Below, piece after piece: positions 49,886 through 58,899 of a stretch of DNA of 64,000 nt. Source of the stretch: JAPPHA01 sp963662815 (GTDB lineage: Bacteria > Pseudomonadota > Alphaproteobacteria > Rhodobacterales > Rhodobacteraceae); the NCBI GenBank assembly GCA_963662815.2, contig CAXXWA010000029.1, positions 248,001 to 312,000 of the forward strand, written 5' to 3'. Every line of letters begins with the position of its first letter. Positions within the stretch are counted from its first letter, which is position 1. A program made the position numbers and the translations under genes. The notes below the pieces were generated by a model. That model made no database searches and had not been told where the DNA came from. It saw nothing but the letters and a program-made list of their open reading frames with translations.

Positions 49886-51650
49886 CGGTTTCCTCCTCCA
49901 CCAGGACGGCATCGAGCCCGAGATCCAGCTTGCGAAGAATGCGTGCCACTTCGTCCTCTTCCGGATCCAGCGACAACGCCCGTCTCCACTGAAACTCCGC
50001 CTCGCGCTTTCGACCGACCTTCCAGTAGACATCGCCGAGGTGGTCGTTGATGACCGGGTCGGTTGGCGAGAGCTCGACCGCGCGCTCCATGCGCTCGACG
50101 GCTTCCTCATACAGCCCCTGTCGGTAGAGAACCCACCCGAGGCTGTCGACAATGTAGCCGTCATTCGGACGCGCCTGCACCGCCTCTTCAATCATTTTCC
50201 GCGCCTCGTCGAGACTCTGCTGCTTTTCGACGAGGGAATAACCAAGGTAGTTCAGAACCAGCGGCTGTCCCGGAGAGAGTTCCAGCGCACGCCGGAAGTC
50301 GGCCTCCGCCTCATCCCATCTGCCTTCGCGTTCAAGCGTCATTCCGCGTGCGTAATGCAGGAACCAGCTGAGCCTGTCGGGATTTGTCGTCAGCTTGACG
50401 GCGGCATCATAGGAGTCCGTGGCCTCGTCGTATCTTCCGGCCCGACGCAGTGCGTCGCCGAGGTTGGTATGCACTCGACGCACGCCGGGGTGCATCGCTG
50501 CAAGTTCCCTCAGAACCGCGATTCCCGCATCCACTTCCCCGGCCTCGATCAGGGAATCCGACCGGCCAAGCGCCGCGTCAAGATAGAGCGGATCGTCTTC
50601 CTCAACAGACTCGTATGTCGTCGCTGCCAGCGAATACTGCCCTAGGTCGAGCAGGATCCCGGCCGTCAGCACAGTTGATTCCGAACCGCCGGCCCTCAGG
50701 TAGTCGGCGAGGCGCGCGTGGACGAGTTCCACGCGGCCGGGGGTCCGGTTCGGATAGTTTGCCGCAAGAAAATGGTAGACTTCAGCAATCGCGTCGCTCG
50801 CGCTTCGGATCAAGTCGAACTCGATCCGTTCACCCGCGGCGAGCCTGTCCCGGAGCTCCGTGAGCGACCGGTCGTCATAGGTTCCGAAAACGTCGTCCAG
50901 TAGCGCGATCGCGTCCGAGTTTCGCTCGACCTGCGAAAGAATCTGCGCCTGGGCGATGATGCTTCCCCTGCCGAGGAGAATCCCCCCGGTTTCCGTGCTC
51001 TCGGAAATGACTCCGTATGCGCCCTCGAAATCTCCAGCGAGGGCCAGCGCCAGCATCTTGTGATACCGGCCGAAACGCGCTTCGTCCGCCGTTCCGTCCA
51101 TGCCATCGAACTGCTCGCGCGCGGCAGTCATCCGGCCCTTGCCGAATTCGATCCATCCGCGCAACAATCCGTTCACGATGGCGTGGAACGCCTCCTGGGC
51201 GGACATTACGGAAACCGAACGAATGATGTCCTCGCGTGTGTACATGAGTTCGCGCGACATGCCGACTTCCTTCGGCTGTCCCAGTTCCTCGAATTCGGCA
51301 TGGAACGGTTCCGCCGCATCGAAGTCGCCGGATCTCACGGCTTCGGCAAACATCACGAGGCTCGCAAGCCAGCTACGGATTCCGGCATCGCGCATCCGTT
51401 CGGCGATCTCGAGGGCGCTCTCCATGTCGCCCGCGGAAACGAATGTCACGAGGGCATCCCGGAAAATGACCGGATTCTCTCCGGCCGATTCGACAAGGTC
51501 TGCGTAGACGTCTCGCGCGCGGCCGAAGTCATCCACCCTGTTCGCATGGGTGGCGGACAGATACGCGGCTGCGAGGCCTGTGGAGGATGCTTCCGCCGGC
51601 GGCGCTGCCAAGGCGGCTGCAAGCAGCAGCGAAAACAGGTGGTGTTTCAT
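49857..51650 (-). CDS. Periplasmic tetratricopeptide-repeat protein
   Basis: A 597-residue protein with a signal peptide (KHHLFSLLLAAALAAPPAEA) and many TPR units. The clearest are in the last third, for example GDALRRAGRYDEATDSYDAA, PGQPLVLNYLGYSLVEKQQS, IVDSLGWVLYRQGLYEEAVE and VINDHLGDVYWKVGRKREAE. Similar proteins lie upstream of ispE in many alphaproteobacteria; the function is unknown. I took the Met at 51650 because the signal peptide starts there; an in-frame TTG lies four codons upstream. The frame of ispE starts inside its 3' end. Confidence 0.87.
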   Translation of the reverse strand: MKHHLFSLLLAAALAAPPAEASSTGLAAAYLSATHANRVDDFGRARDVYADLVESAGENPVIFRDALVTFVSAGDMESALEIAERMRDAGIRSWLASLVMFAEAVRSGDFDAAEPFHAEFEELGQPKEVGMSRELMYTREDIIRSVSVMSAQEAFHAIVNGLLRGWIEFGKGRMTAAREQFDGMDGTADEARFGRYHKMLALALAGDFEGAYGVISESTETGGILLGRGSIIAQAQILSQVERNSDAIALLDDVFGTYDDRSLTELRDRLAAGERIEFDLIRSASDAIAEVYHFLAANYPNRTPGRVELVHARLADYLRAGGSESTVLTAGILLDLGQYSLAATTYESVEEDDPLYLDAALGRSDSLIEAGEVDAGIAVLRELAAMHPGVRRVHTNLGDALRRAGRYDEATDSYDAAVKLTTNPDRLSWFLHYARGMTLEREGRWDEAEADFRRALELSPGQPLVLNYLGYSLVEKQQSLDEARKMIEEAVQARPNDGYIVDSLGWVLYRQGLYEEAVERMERAVELSPTDPVINDHLGDVYWKVGRKREAEFQWRRALSLDPEEDEVARILRKLDLGLDAVLVEEETGGASGEGGQ

Positions 51651-51782
51651 GGATCGCGGCAAGGAAGGGCCCGTCGTCTTGTCGCCGGAAAACTATCTCC
51701 GGCGCGCGGAATTGGCAATCGCCGAGACACCGCCTTTGTCCGCCCGCGCGAAGCCCGGCAGGGGACGGGCGGCAGGCGCATT

Positions 51783-53435
51783 TCACATGTTCGGATAGTT
51801 GGGGCCTTCTCCGCCCTGCGGCGTCGCCCAGTCGATGTTCTGGCTCGGATCCTTGATGTCGCACGTCTTGCAGTGCACGCAGTTCTGGGCGTTGATCTGG
51901 AATCGGTCTCCGGCACCGTCGTCCCGCACAACTTCATACACTCCGGCAGGGCAATACCGCTCTGCGGGCTCGGCGAACTCGGGAAGGTTCACCCTGATCG
52001 GAATGTCCTCGTCCCGCAGCTTGAGATGGCACGGCTGGTCTTCCGCGTGGTTGGTACCGGAGAAGCTCACGTTTGTGAGCCTGTCGAAGCTCGTGATTCC
52101 GTCGGGTTTCGGATATTCGATCGGCGCGTGCTTCGAGGCCGGTTCCGTGGACGCGGAGTCGGTCTTCCCGTGCCTTAGTGTACCGAACGGATTCCAGCCG
52201 GTCAGGTTGGCGATCCACATGTCGAAGCCGCCAAGCGCGAGCGAGGCAAGCAGTCCGTACCTCGACCAGAGCGGCTTGACGTTGCGGACCGGCTTGAGGT
52301 CCCTCGCAACGGGGCCCGTCCTCAGCCGCTCCTCGTAGGACCGGAGTTCGTCGAGGGACCGGCCGGAGCCAATGGCATCCGCCGCCGCCTCGGCGGCCGC
52401 AATGCCTGACAGCATGGCGTTGTGGTTTCCCTTTATGCGGGGAACGTTGACCAACCCTGCCGAACACCCCAGGAGCGCGCCGCCCGGAAAAACGACCCTC
52501 GGCATCGACTGCCACCCGCCTTCCGTGATCGCGCGCGCGCCGTAGGCGGTGCGCTTTCCTCCTTCGAGGAGAGGACGGACTTCCGGGTGATGCTTGAACC
52601 TCTGGAACTCCATGTACGGAAACAGGTGCGGGTTCCGGTAGTTCAGGTGAACCACGAATCCGACGCAGACCTGGTTGGAGTCCAGGTGGTAGATGAAGGA
52701 CCCGCCGCCGGCGTTTCCGCCGAGCGGCCAGCCCATGGTGTGGATGACCGTACCTTCCCTGTGATTCTCCGGATCGACTTCCCAGATTTCCTTCATGCCG
52801 ATGCCGAACTTCGGAACGTCGCAGCCATCGGCAAGCCCGTATTTCGCGATGACCTGCTTGGAAAGCGAACCCCGTACGCCCTCGGCGAGAAACGTGTACT
52901 TGCCTCTCAGTTCCATGCCGGGTTCGTAGTTCGGGCCCGGCGTTCCGTCCTTCTGCAGACCGAATTCGCCGGCGACCACGCCGGAGACTTCGCCCGCGCC
53001 CCCGTAGACCAGTTCCGAACAGGCCATGCCCGGAAATATCTCCACGCCGAGCGCCTCCGCCTGTTCGGCCAGCCAGCGGCATACATTGCCCATGGAGACG
53101 ATGAAGTTGCCGTGATTGCTCAGGAGCGGCGGCATCGGAAGGTTCGGCACGCGTATCGAGCCGGCTTCGCCGAGAATGAGAAACCTGTCTCTCTTTACAG
53201 GAACTGTTACGGGCGCCCCCCTGTCCTTCCAGTCCGGAAGCAGGGCGTCGAGCCCCGTTGGATCGAGAACCGCCCCGGACAGTATGTGGGCGCCGACCTC
53301 GGACCCCTTCTCAAGGACCACCACTTCGAGATTCGGGTCGAGTTGCTTCAGGCGGATCGCGGCCGAAAGCCCGGCAGGACCCGCTCCCACGATCACGACG
53401 TCGTAATCCATTGATTCGCGCAATGTACCGGACAT
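51783..53435 (-). CDS. Electron transfer flavoprotein-ubiquinone oxidoreductase
   Basis: Passes electrons from ETF, and so from fatty-acid and amino-acid dehydrogenases, to ubiquinone in the inner membrane. The 550-residue protein has an N-terminal FAD motif (VVIVGAGPAGLSAAIRL), a ubiquinone-binding middle, and a C-terminal [4Fe-4S] domain with YCPAGVYE and NAQNCVHCKTCDIKDP, giving the four cysteine ligands. Length matches ETF-QO. The ATG at 53435 is used; a later Met (MDYDVVI) is possible. It is divergent from greA. Confidence 0.96.
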   Translation of the reverse strand: MSGTLRESMDYDVVIVGAGPAGLSAAIRLKQLDPNLEVVVLEKGSEVGAHILSGAVLDPTGLDALLPDWKDRGAPVTVPVKRDRFLILGEAGSIRVPNLPMPPLLSNHGNFIVSMGNVCRWLAEQAEALGVEIFPGMACSELVYGGAGEVSGVVAGEFGLQKDGTPGPNYEPGMELRGKYTFLAEGVRGSLSKQVIAKYGLADGCDVPKFGIGMKEIWEVDPENHREGTVIHTMGWPLGGNAGGGSFIYHLDSNQVCVGFVVHLNYRNPHLFPYMEFQRFKHHPEVRPLLEGGKRTAYGARAITEGGWQSMPRVVFPGGALLGCSAGLVNVPRIKGNHNAMLSGIAAAEAAADAIGSGRSLDELRSYEERLRTGPVARDLKPVRNVKPLWSRYGLLASLALGGFDMWIANLTGWNPFGTLRHGKTDSASTEPASKHAPIEYPKPDGITSFDRLTNVSFSGTNHAEDQPCHLKLRDEDIPIRVNLPEFAEPAERYCPAGVYEVVRDDGAGDRFQINAQNCVHCKTCDIKDPSQNIDWATPQGGEGPNYPNM

Positions 53436-53631
53436 GTGGTTCCCCGTTTCAGCATCGAACTGCCGGTGCCCGCGCACCGGCGACTGCGACAACTTAAGCC
53501 CGAATCCGGAGTCCGGCAACGGAACATGCAACATGCCCCGCACGAGGCCGCCGCACCTGCCAAGGCGTGAAGCCTTGCGCCGGTCGAGTCGGGTTCCTAT
53601 GTTCCTGCGCGATTCACCAGGGTGGACCCCA

Positions 53632-54102
53632 ATGCAAAAGATTCCGATGACAGAACAGGGCTTCGGCACCCTTGACAGGGAGCTGCGGCAGTTGAAGTCC
53701 GGCGACCGTCCGGCCGTGATCCGCGCGATCGCAGAGGCGCGGGAACATGGCGACCTCTCGGAGAACGCGGAATACCATGCAGCGCGGGAACAACAGGGCC
53801 ACATCGAACGGCGGATCAAGGAACTCGAGGCGCTGATCTCGCGCGCGGACGTCATTGACGTGAAACGGCTTTCGGGCCCGGTCAAGTTCGGTGCGACAGT
53901 CGATCTCGAGGATCTCGATTCCGGTGAGCGCAAGTCCTTCCAGATCGTCGGCGAGTGCGAATCGAACATCGAGAAGGGGCGCATCAACATCAACTCGCCG
54001 ATTGCGCGGGCACTGATCGGCAAGGCGGAGGGCGACGGCGCCGAGGTCACGACGCCCGGCGGCGAGCGCTGTTACGAGATCCTGCGGATCAGATACGTGT
54101 GA
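53632..54102 (+). CDS. greA: Transcription elongation factor GreA
   Basis: Rescues backtracked RNA polymerase by stimulating transcript cleavage. The 156-residue protein has an N-terminal coiled coil whose tip carries the acidic motif of the family (EAREHGDLSENAEYHAAREQ) and a C-terminal globular domain (GKAEGDGAEVTTPGGERCYE). The ATG at 53632 fits the family start. It converges on moeA. Confidence 0.97.
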   Translation: MQKIPMTEQGFGTLDRELRQLKSGDRPAVIRAIAEAREHGDLSENAEYHAAREQQGHIERRIKELEALISRADVIDVKRLSGPVKFGATVDLEDLDSGERKSFQIVGECESNIEKGRININSPIARALIGKAEGDGAEVTTPGGERCYEILRIRYV

Positions 54103-54116
54103 ACCGGCGGTCCGGA

Positions 54117-55379
54117 TCAGATTCCAAAGCCGGAATAGGGAAGAAACCTCACCGGATCGCCTTCCGCGAGATCCAGTGCACCGTCTTCAAGTTCGACGAG
54201 TCCTTCCGACCACGAAAGGCCGGAGATCCTGCCTGAACCTTCCGACCCGAACGGTACGGCGCGCCCGCTGGAATCGATGCGCGCCCGCAGGTATTCGCGC
54301 CTTCCCGGCTTCTTCCTCTTGGTGAAGCCGGCAGGAACCTCGTATGCGGCTGGTTCCTCCCACTTCCCGCCGGCGAGCACGCCGAGCGCCGGCCGCGCGA
54401 AGATGAGCGCACAAACGAACGCGGCCACGGGATTGCCCGGCAGGCCGAACACCGGAACATCTCGCCAAAGCGCCATGGCGAGCGGGCGCCCTGGCTTGAT
54501 CGCCACCCGCCAGGTGCTGAGCGCCCCTTCGCCCTCGAGAATCGCCGACACATGGTCCTCGTCGCCGGCTGACGCGCCGCCGCTCGAGAAGATCGCGTCC
54601 GCACCAGTTGCGCCCGCGTCGAGGGTTTCCCTGATTCGGTCCCTGTCATCGGGAACATGTCCGAGGTCGACTACCCTGAATCCCCAGCGGCGCAGGAGAT
54701 CGCACAACATCGGCCGGTTGGCATCGAAGATCGCGCCGGGGGCGCCGGATTCGGAACCGACCTCGGCGATCTCGTCTCCGGTCGACATGACGGCCACGCG
54801 GAGCCGTTCGAATACCGGCACCGCGTCGACGCCGCAGGCCGCGAGCAGGGCCAGATCCTGCGGCCGCAATCGACGCCCGCGCCCGAGCATGCGCGCGCCC
54901 TTCCCGACATCCTCGCCTGCCGGGCGGGTGTTTGCCCCTGCCCTGATGCCCGTCCGGAACGAAATCCGCGTCCCATCGGTCGTGGTGTCCTCCTCGAGCA
55001 CGATCGTGTCGACACCTTCGGGAATGCGGGCGCCGGTCAGGATGCGAATCGCGTGCGAAGCGGGAACGCGGCCGGAATGCGGGTCGCCTGCCGCCGCGCG
55101 CCCCTCGGCAAGGGGAAGGTTGACGACGCCGTCGGCCGGAATGGAGGCATGCGCGAACCCGTAGCCGTCGACGGCCGAATTCGCGAACGGCGGATGGGCA
55201 CGCCTTGCAGCCACTTCCTCCGCGAGAATCCGCCCCCCTGCTTCGGAAACCGGACAGTCGGTGACCCCGACGACGGTCGCAAGTCCGGAACGAAGCGCGG
55301 CGAGGGCATCGTCGACGGGGGTCCAATCGACCCCGGGCGGCATGGCGAAACAGTCGTTCCTGAGCGGCGGCGGCTTCAA
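54117..55379 (-). CDS. moeA: Molybdopterin molybdenumtransferase
   Basis: Inserts molybdate into adenylated molybdopterin. The protein of about 420 residues has the N-terminal PPFANSAVDGYGFA motif, ILTGARIPEGVDTIVLEED, the MoCF-domain loop FSSGGASAGDEDHV and FGLPGNPVAAF. I prefer the TTG at 55379, which overlaps the mobB stop by 4 bases and retains the N-terminal RNDCFAMPPGVDW segment often found in the family. An ATG at 55343 is the alternative. It is the last gene of the fdhD-mobA-mobB-moeA operon. Confidence 0.94.
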   Translation of the reverse strand: MKPPPLRNDCFAMPPGVDWTPVDDALAALRSGLATVVGVTDCPVSEAGGRILAEEVAARRAHPPFANSAVDGYGFAHASIPADGVVNLPLAEGRAAAGDPHSGRVPASHAIRILTGARIPEGVDTIVLEEDTTTDGTRISFRTGIRAGANTRPAGEDVGKGARMLGRGRRLRPQDLALLAACGVDAVPVFERLRVAVMSTGDEIAEVGSESGAPGAIFDANRPMLCDLLRRWGFRVVDLGHVPDDRDRIRETLDAGATGADAIFSSGGASAGDEDHVSAILEGEGALSTWRVAIKPGRPLAMALWRDVPVFGLPGNPVAAFVCALIFARPALGVLAGGKWEEPAAYEVPAGFTKRKKPGRREYLRARIDSSGRAVPFGSEGSGRISGLSWSEGLVELEDGALDLAEGDPVRFLPYSGFGI

Positions 55380-55879
55380 GGCCCGAGTCCGGTTTCCGAA
55401 AGAACGAAATTCGCGATCTCCGTCGTATCGTCCAGGTTGAAGACCGGCTGCCGCGCATCGCAGTCTTCGGGAGAGTCGCTCGCGACCGCGCGGACGGATT
55501 GATCGGACAATGCAAGAAGCGGCTGGCGAACGCTCGACCTGTGGCACTCCAGTTTCGGGTGCCCGCCGCGCTTGTAGCCTTCGACAAGTACCAGGTCGAC
55601 GGGAGACATTTTTCCCAGAAGACTGTCGAGCGGCGGTTCGTCGGCGTCTCGCAACTCGTGCATCAGGACCCAGCGGCTAGCCGAAGCCAGCATGACCTCG
55701 CGCGCACCGGCCCTGCGGTGGCGCCAGCTGTCCTTGCCGCGCTGGTCCACGTCGAACATGTGATGCGCATGCTTGACCGTCGAGACGCTCAACCCCCTCC
55801 CGACCAGCTCCGCGACGAGCCGCTCCATGAGTCCGGTTTTTCCCGAGTCTTTCCAGCCAACGATTCCGAAGACCTTCAC
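55376..55879 (-). CDS. mobB: Molybdopterin-guanine dinucleotide biosynthesis protein B
   Basis: A 167-residue GTP-binding protein that assists MobA in making the guanine dinucleotide form of the cofactor. It has a P-loop FGIVGWKDSGKTGLMERL, the VKHAHHMFDVDQRGKDSWRH switch region and DLVLVEGYK. It is coupled by 4-base overlaps to both mobA and moeA. Confidence 0.95.
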   Translation of the reverse strand: MKVFGIVGWKDSGKTGLMERLVAELVGRGLSVSTVKHAHHMFDVDQRGKDSWRHRRAGAREVMLASASRWVLMHELRDADEPPLDSLLGKMSPVDLVLVEGYKRGGHPKLECHRSSVRQPLLALSDQSVRAVASDSPEDCDARQPVFNLDDTTEIANFVLSETGLGP

Positions 55880-56502
55880 GCGCGGACCTTTAGCAGCATT
55901 CCCTTTGCCGCCGCCATATCATCCGGCGTGTTGACATTGAAGAAAGGATCGAACCCCTCCGCCGGAAACTCGACGCGGGCGCAGCCATGCGGCTCGGTCC
56001 AGTCGACGACCTTGCGCACCCCCCTTCCGAGCGCCTCGCGAAGGTCGTCCCTGAGGGCGACCGGCCAGAGTCCGAATGTCGGGTGCCGGGACCAGCCTCC
56101 GCCGCGGGGCATGCTGGTTGCGGCGATTGCGAGCGCATGGCCGGGCTCGTTCGCGCCGGCGACCAGCCGGTCGACCAGGTCGGCGGGAAGGAAGGGCGTG
56201 TCGGCGGCGGCGGTGACGATCCGCTCGGCGCCGAACCCGGCAGCCCAGTCCAGCCCGGCGAGGACTCCCGCGAGAGGTCCGGCGAATCCGCCGACGGAGT
56301 CCTTGACGACGGGCAGTCGGAACGACTTGAAGCGCGCCGCGTCGCCGTTCGCGTTGATCGCGAGCGGAGACGCCTGGGCCCCGAACCGCTCGATCACATG
56401 CGCGAGAATCGGCCGCCCGCCCAGCGGCAGGAGGCCCTTGTCGCCGCCGCCCATGCGGGAGGAGCGCCCCCCTGCGAGAATGACCCCGGGAACGTCAGGC
56501 AT
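55876..56502 (-). CDS. mobA: Molybdenum cofactor guanylyltransferase
   Basis: Adds GMP to Mo-molybdopterin for DMSO-reductase-family enzymes. The 208-residue nucleotidyltransferase has GVILAGGRSSRMGGGDKGLL at the N-terminus, the TAAADTPFLPADLVDRL metal-binding Asp region and a terminal NVNTPDDMAAA. The ATG at 56502 overlaps the fdhD end by 8 bases. Confidence 0.95.
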   Translation of the reverse strand: MPDVPGVILAGGRSSRMGGGDKGLLPLGGRPILAHVIERFGAQASPLAINANGDAARFKSFRLPVVKDSVGGFAGPLAGVLAGLDWAAGFGAERIVTAAADTPFLPADLVDRLVAGANEPGHALAIAATSMPRGGGWSRHPTFGLWPVALRDDLREALGRGVRKVVDWTEPHGCARVEFPAEGFDPFFNVNTPDDMAAAKGMLLKVRA

Positions 56503-57436
56503 CAGCCGCGCCCTTCCGGCGATGACGCCTGTCCTCGTCCGAGACCACACCGGGGTCGGCATCGCGGACCAGCCGATGCTCACCGCTCAGACACACGAAC
56601 CGCCGACCGCGCATCCGACCCACCAGCGTCAGGCCGAGATCCCGCGCGAGTTCGACGCCCCATGCGGTAAATCCGGAACGCGACGCGAGAACGGGCAGGC
56701 CCATGGTCGCGGTCTTGATGACCATCTCCGATGTCAGCCGTCCGGTCGTGTAGAGAATCTTGTCGTCGGGCCCGACGCCCTCGGCAAGCATCCACCCGGC
56801 GATCTTGTCCACTGCGTTGTGCCGACCCACGTCCTCCATGTAGACAAGCGGGACGTCCCGGCTGCAGAGGACCGTCCCGTGAATGGCGCCTGCCGCCAGA
56901 TAGAGGCTCGGCGTCGTGTTGATCTTGCGGGCCAGCGCATAGAGCCAGGACGTCCGCACTTCAGAATCCGGGAGCGAAACGTCCTCGAGCGCTTCCATGA
57001 CGTCGCCGAATACCGTGCCAACCGCGCAACCCGAAGTCCGGGTCTTGCGTCGCAGCTTCTCCTCGTAGTCCGTGGGCCTGTCGGTCCGGACGACGACAGT
57101 CCTGGTTTCCTCATCGTAATCTAAGGCATGCGGGCGCTCCCCCGCCTGCAGCATGCCCTGGTTCCTGAGAAACCCCGTGGCCAGGTATTCCGGATAGTCT
57201 CCAATCGTCATCACGGTGACGATTTCCTGCCGGTTCAGGAATATTGTCAGCGGGCGCTCCTCCACCACGCGGATTTCCGTGCTGGCGCCGTCGTGGTCCC
57301 GCCCCGTGACGGCGCGTGTCAGCCCCGGCGCGTGCGGATCGGGCGCGATTCGGAACTCGCTGTCCGCCACGGTCACCTCGGTCTGCGGAGTCGTACTAGC
57401 ATCGAAATGCACAATCGCAGATGCCTGCCCCTTCAT
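56495..57436 (-). CDS. fdhD: Formate dehydrogenase accessory sulfurtransferase FdhD
   Basis: Transfers sulfur to the molybdenum cofactor so that formate dehydrogenase becomes active. The 313-residue protein has EERPLTIFLNRQEIVTVM near the N-terminus and EDVGRHNAVDKIAGWML with GRLTSEMVIKTATMGLP in the second half. The loop that normally carries a CxxC pair reads RTSGCAVGTVFGD, with only one cysteine. The ATG at 57436 is preferred over an upstream extension without similarity. It leads the Mo-cofactor operon, but no formate dehydrogenase gene is in the window. Confidence 0.92.
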   Translation of the reverse strand: MKGQASAIVHFDASTTPQTEVTVADSEFRIAPDPHAPGLTRAVTGRDHDGASTEIRVVEERPLTIFLNRQEIVTVMTIGDYPEYLATGFLRNQGMLQAGERPHALDYDEETRTVVVRTDRPTDYEEKLRRKTRTSGCAVGTVFGDVMEALEDVSLPDSEVRTSWLYALARKINTTPSLYLAAGAIHGTVLCSRDVPLVYMEDVGRHNAVDKIAGWMLAEGVGPDDKILYTTGRLTSEMVIKTATMGLPVLASRSGFTAWGVELARDLGLTLVGRMRGRRFVCLSGEHRLVRDADPGVVSDEDRRHRRKGAADA

Positions 57437-57671
57437 CAATATCGGAGCGCGATGTCCTTGCCCTCCGGCCGCCCCGGAACTCCGCCATGGCGGGCGAAGC
57501 GAAGCGACCGGCAGGCTGCGCCGGCAAGGGCAGCGCTTCACCTCCCGTCATCGCCTGCGCCGCCCCATGAACCGCGCGCGGCTTCTCCGGTATTCGCGCA
57601 TTGAGTTTTCGACGCCGATCCGGCACCTGTCTGCCTCTGCATCAGAATCAGTTCCACGCGAAGAGCAAGTC

Positions 57672-58373
57672 ATGCAACTTTCCGATTTTCCGATTACCCG
57701 GCGCTGGCCAGCGCAACATCCCGAACGCGTTCAGCTCTACTCGCTGCCAACGCCGAACGGTGTCAAGGCTTCCATCATGCTGGAGGAAACCGGAATTCCC
57801 TACGAGGTTCACCGCGTGAGTTTCGGGACCAGCGACCAGATGACGCCGGAGTTCCTGTCTCTCAATCCCAACAACAAGATTCCGGCGATCATCGATCCGA
57901 ACGGCCCGGTCGGCCAGCCGCTTCCCCTTTGGGAATCAGGCGCCATTCTGATCTACCTTGCGGAGAAGTCCGGGCGGTTCCTCTCCCTTGACCCTGCGTT
58001 GAGATACCAGACCCTCCAGTGGCTCATGTTCCAGATGGGCGGCGTCGGACCCATGTTCGGCCAGCTCGGGTTCTTTCACGCCTTCGCCGGAAAGGACATC
58101 GCCGACCCGCGTCCGAAGGAACGCTACGCCGACGAGGCCGCGCGCCTTCTGCGTGTCGTCGAGGGACGCCTCGAAGGGCGGGAATGGATCATGGGCGACG
58201 ACTACTCCATCGCCGACATCGCGACCTTTCCCTGGATCCGGTCGCTGCTCGTGACCTACGAGGCAGCCAACCTCGTCGGATGGGACGAATTGTCGAACGT
58301 GCCAGCGGCCCTCGACCGGTTCCTCCTGAGACCTGCCGTCGAGTCCGGCCTGAACATTCCGCCCCGCACGTGA
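57672..58373 (+). CDS. Glutathione S-transferase family protein (YfcG/Ure2-like)
   Basis: A 233-residue cytosolic GST. The thioredoxin-like N-terminal domain has YSLPTPNGVKASIMLEE, FLSLNPNNKIPAIID and the glutathione-binding ESGAILIYLAEKSGRFL. The C-terminal helical domain has the N-capping box YSIADIATFPWI. The N-terminal PTPNG pattern resembles YfcG/nu-class GSTs, which act as disulfide-bond reductases. It is divergent from fdhD and converges on ytoQ with 5 bases between them. Confidence 0.9.
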   Translation: MQLSDFPITRRWPAQHPERVQLYSLPTPNGVKASIMLEETGIPYEVHRVSFGTSDQMTPEFLSLNPNNKIPAIIDPNGPVGQPLPLWESGAILIYLAEKSGRFLSLDPALRYQTLQWLMFQMGGVGPMFGQLGFFHAFAGKDIADPRPKERYADEAARLLRVVEGRLEGREWIMGDDYSIADIATFPWIRSLLVTYEAANLVGWDELSNVPAALDRFLLRPAVESGLNIPPRT

Positions 58374-58378
58374 CGCCG

Positions 58379-58855
58379 TCAGCTGTCCCCGACGCCTGAG
58401 GCCCTTGCCGGCGGCAACTGTCCGGTGGTGACGTAGCGCAGGGTGTCGACGACCTGTCCGGGCCGTTCGGCGACGGCGAGGGCCGCCGCGTCGATCTCCT
58501 TGAGCGCGTGCGCGTGCGCGGGGGAATGAAGGACGATGATCGACTTTCCGCATGCCGCCGCGAAGCCTGCGTCGAAGGCGGCGTTCCATTGCCGGAACCT
58601 GTCACCGAAGCAGACAACGACGACGTCGGCATCGCGGATCGCCTTGCGCGTGCGGATCGCGTTCATCGCCGCACCCTTGCGGTCGTGCCAGAAGCTGTCG
58701 GCCTCCGGGCCCAGGATCGCGGCGCCGCAATCGTCGGAAGCGGCGTGGTCGGTGACGGGCGAGGAGAATTCCACGTCCAGCCCGCGAGAGCCCTCGATGA
58801 TTTCATCCCGCCAGTCCGTGTGGATCTCGCCAGAGAGGTACACGCGAAGCTTCAT
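58379..58855 (-). CDS. YtoQ family protein
   Basis: A 158-residue protein of the YtoQ family, related in fold to nucleoside 2-deoxyribosyltransferases. It begins VYLSGEIHTDWRDEIIEG, and contains SPVTDHAASDDCG and VVVVCFGDRFRQWNAAFDAG, all family hallmarks. Its reaction is not established. The ATG at 58855 follows GGAGG. It lies 44 bases after pheT on the same strand and could be the last gene of that transcript. Confidence 0.86.
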   Translation of the reverse strand: MKLRVYLSGEIHTDWRDEIIEGSRGLDVEFSSPVTDHAASDDCGAAILGPEADSFWHDRKGAAMNAIRTRKAIRDADVVVVCFGDRFRQWNAAFDAGFAAACGKSIIVLHSPAHAHALKEIDAAALAVAERPGQVVDTLRYVTTGQLPPARASGVGDS

Positions 58856-58899
58856 GTCGACTTCCTCCAATCAGCGCGGAATCCTTCCCCGGGCAGCGC

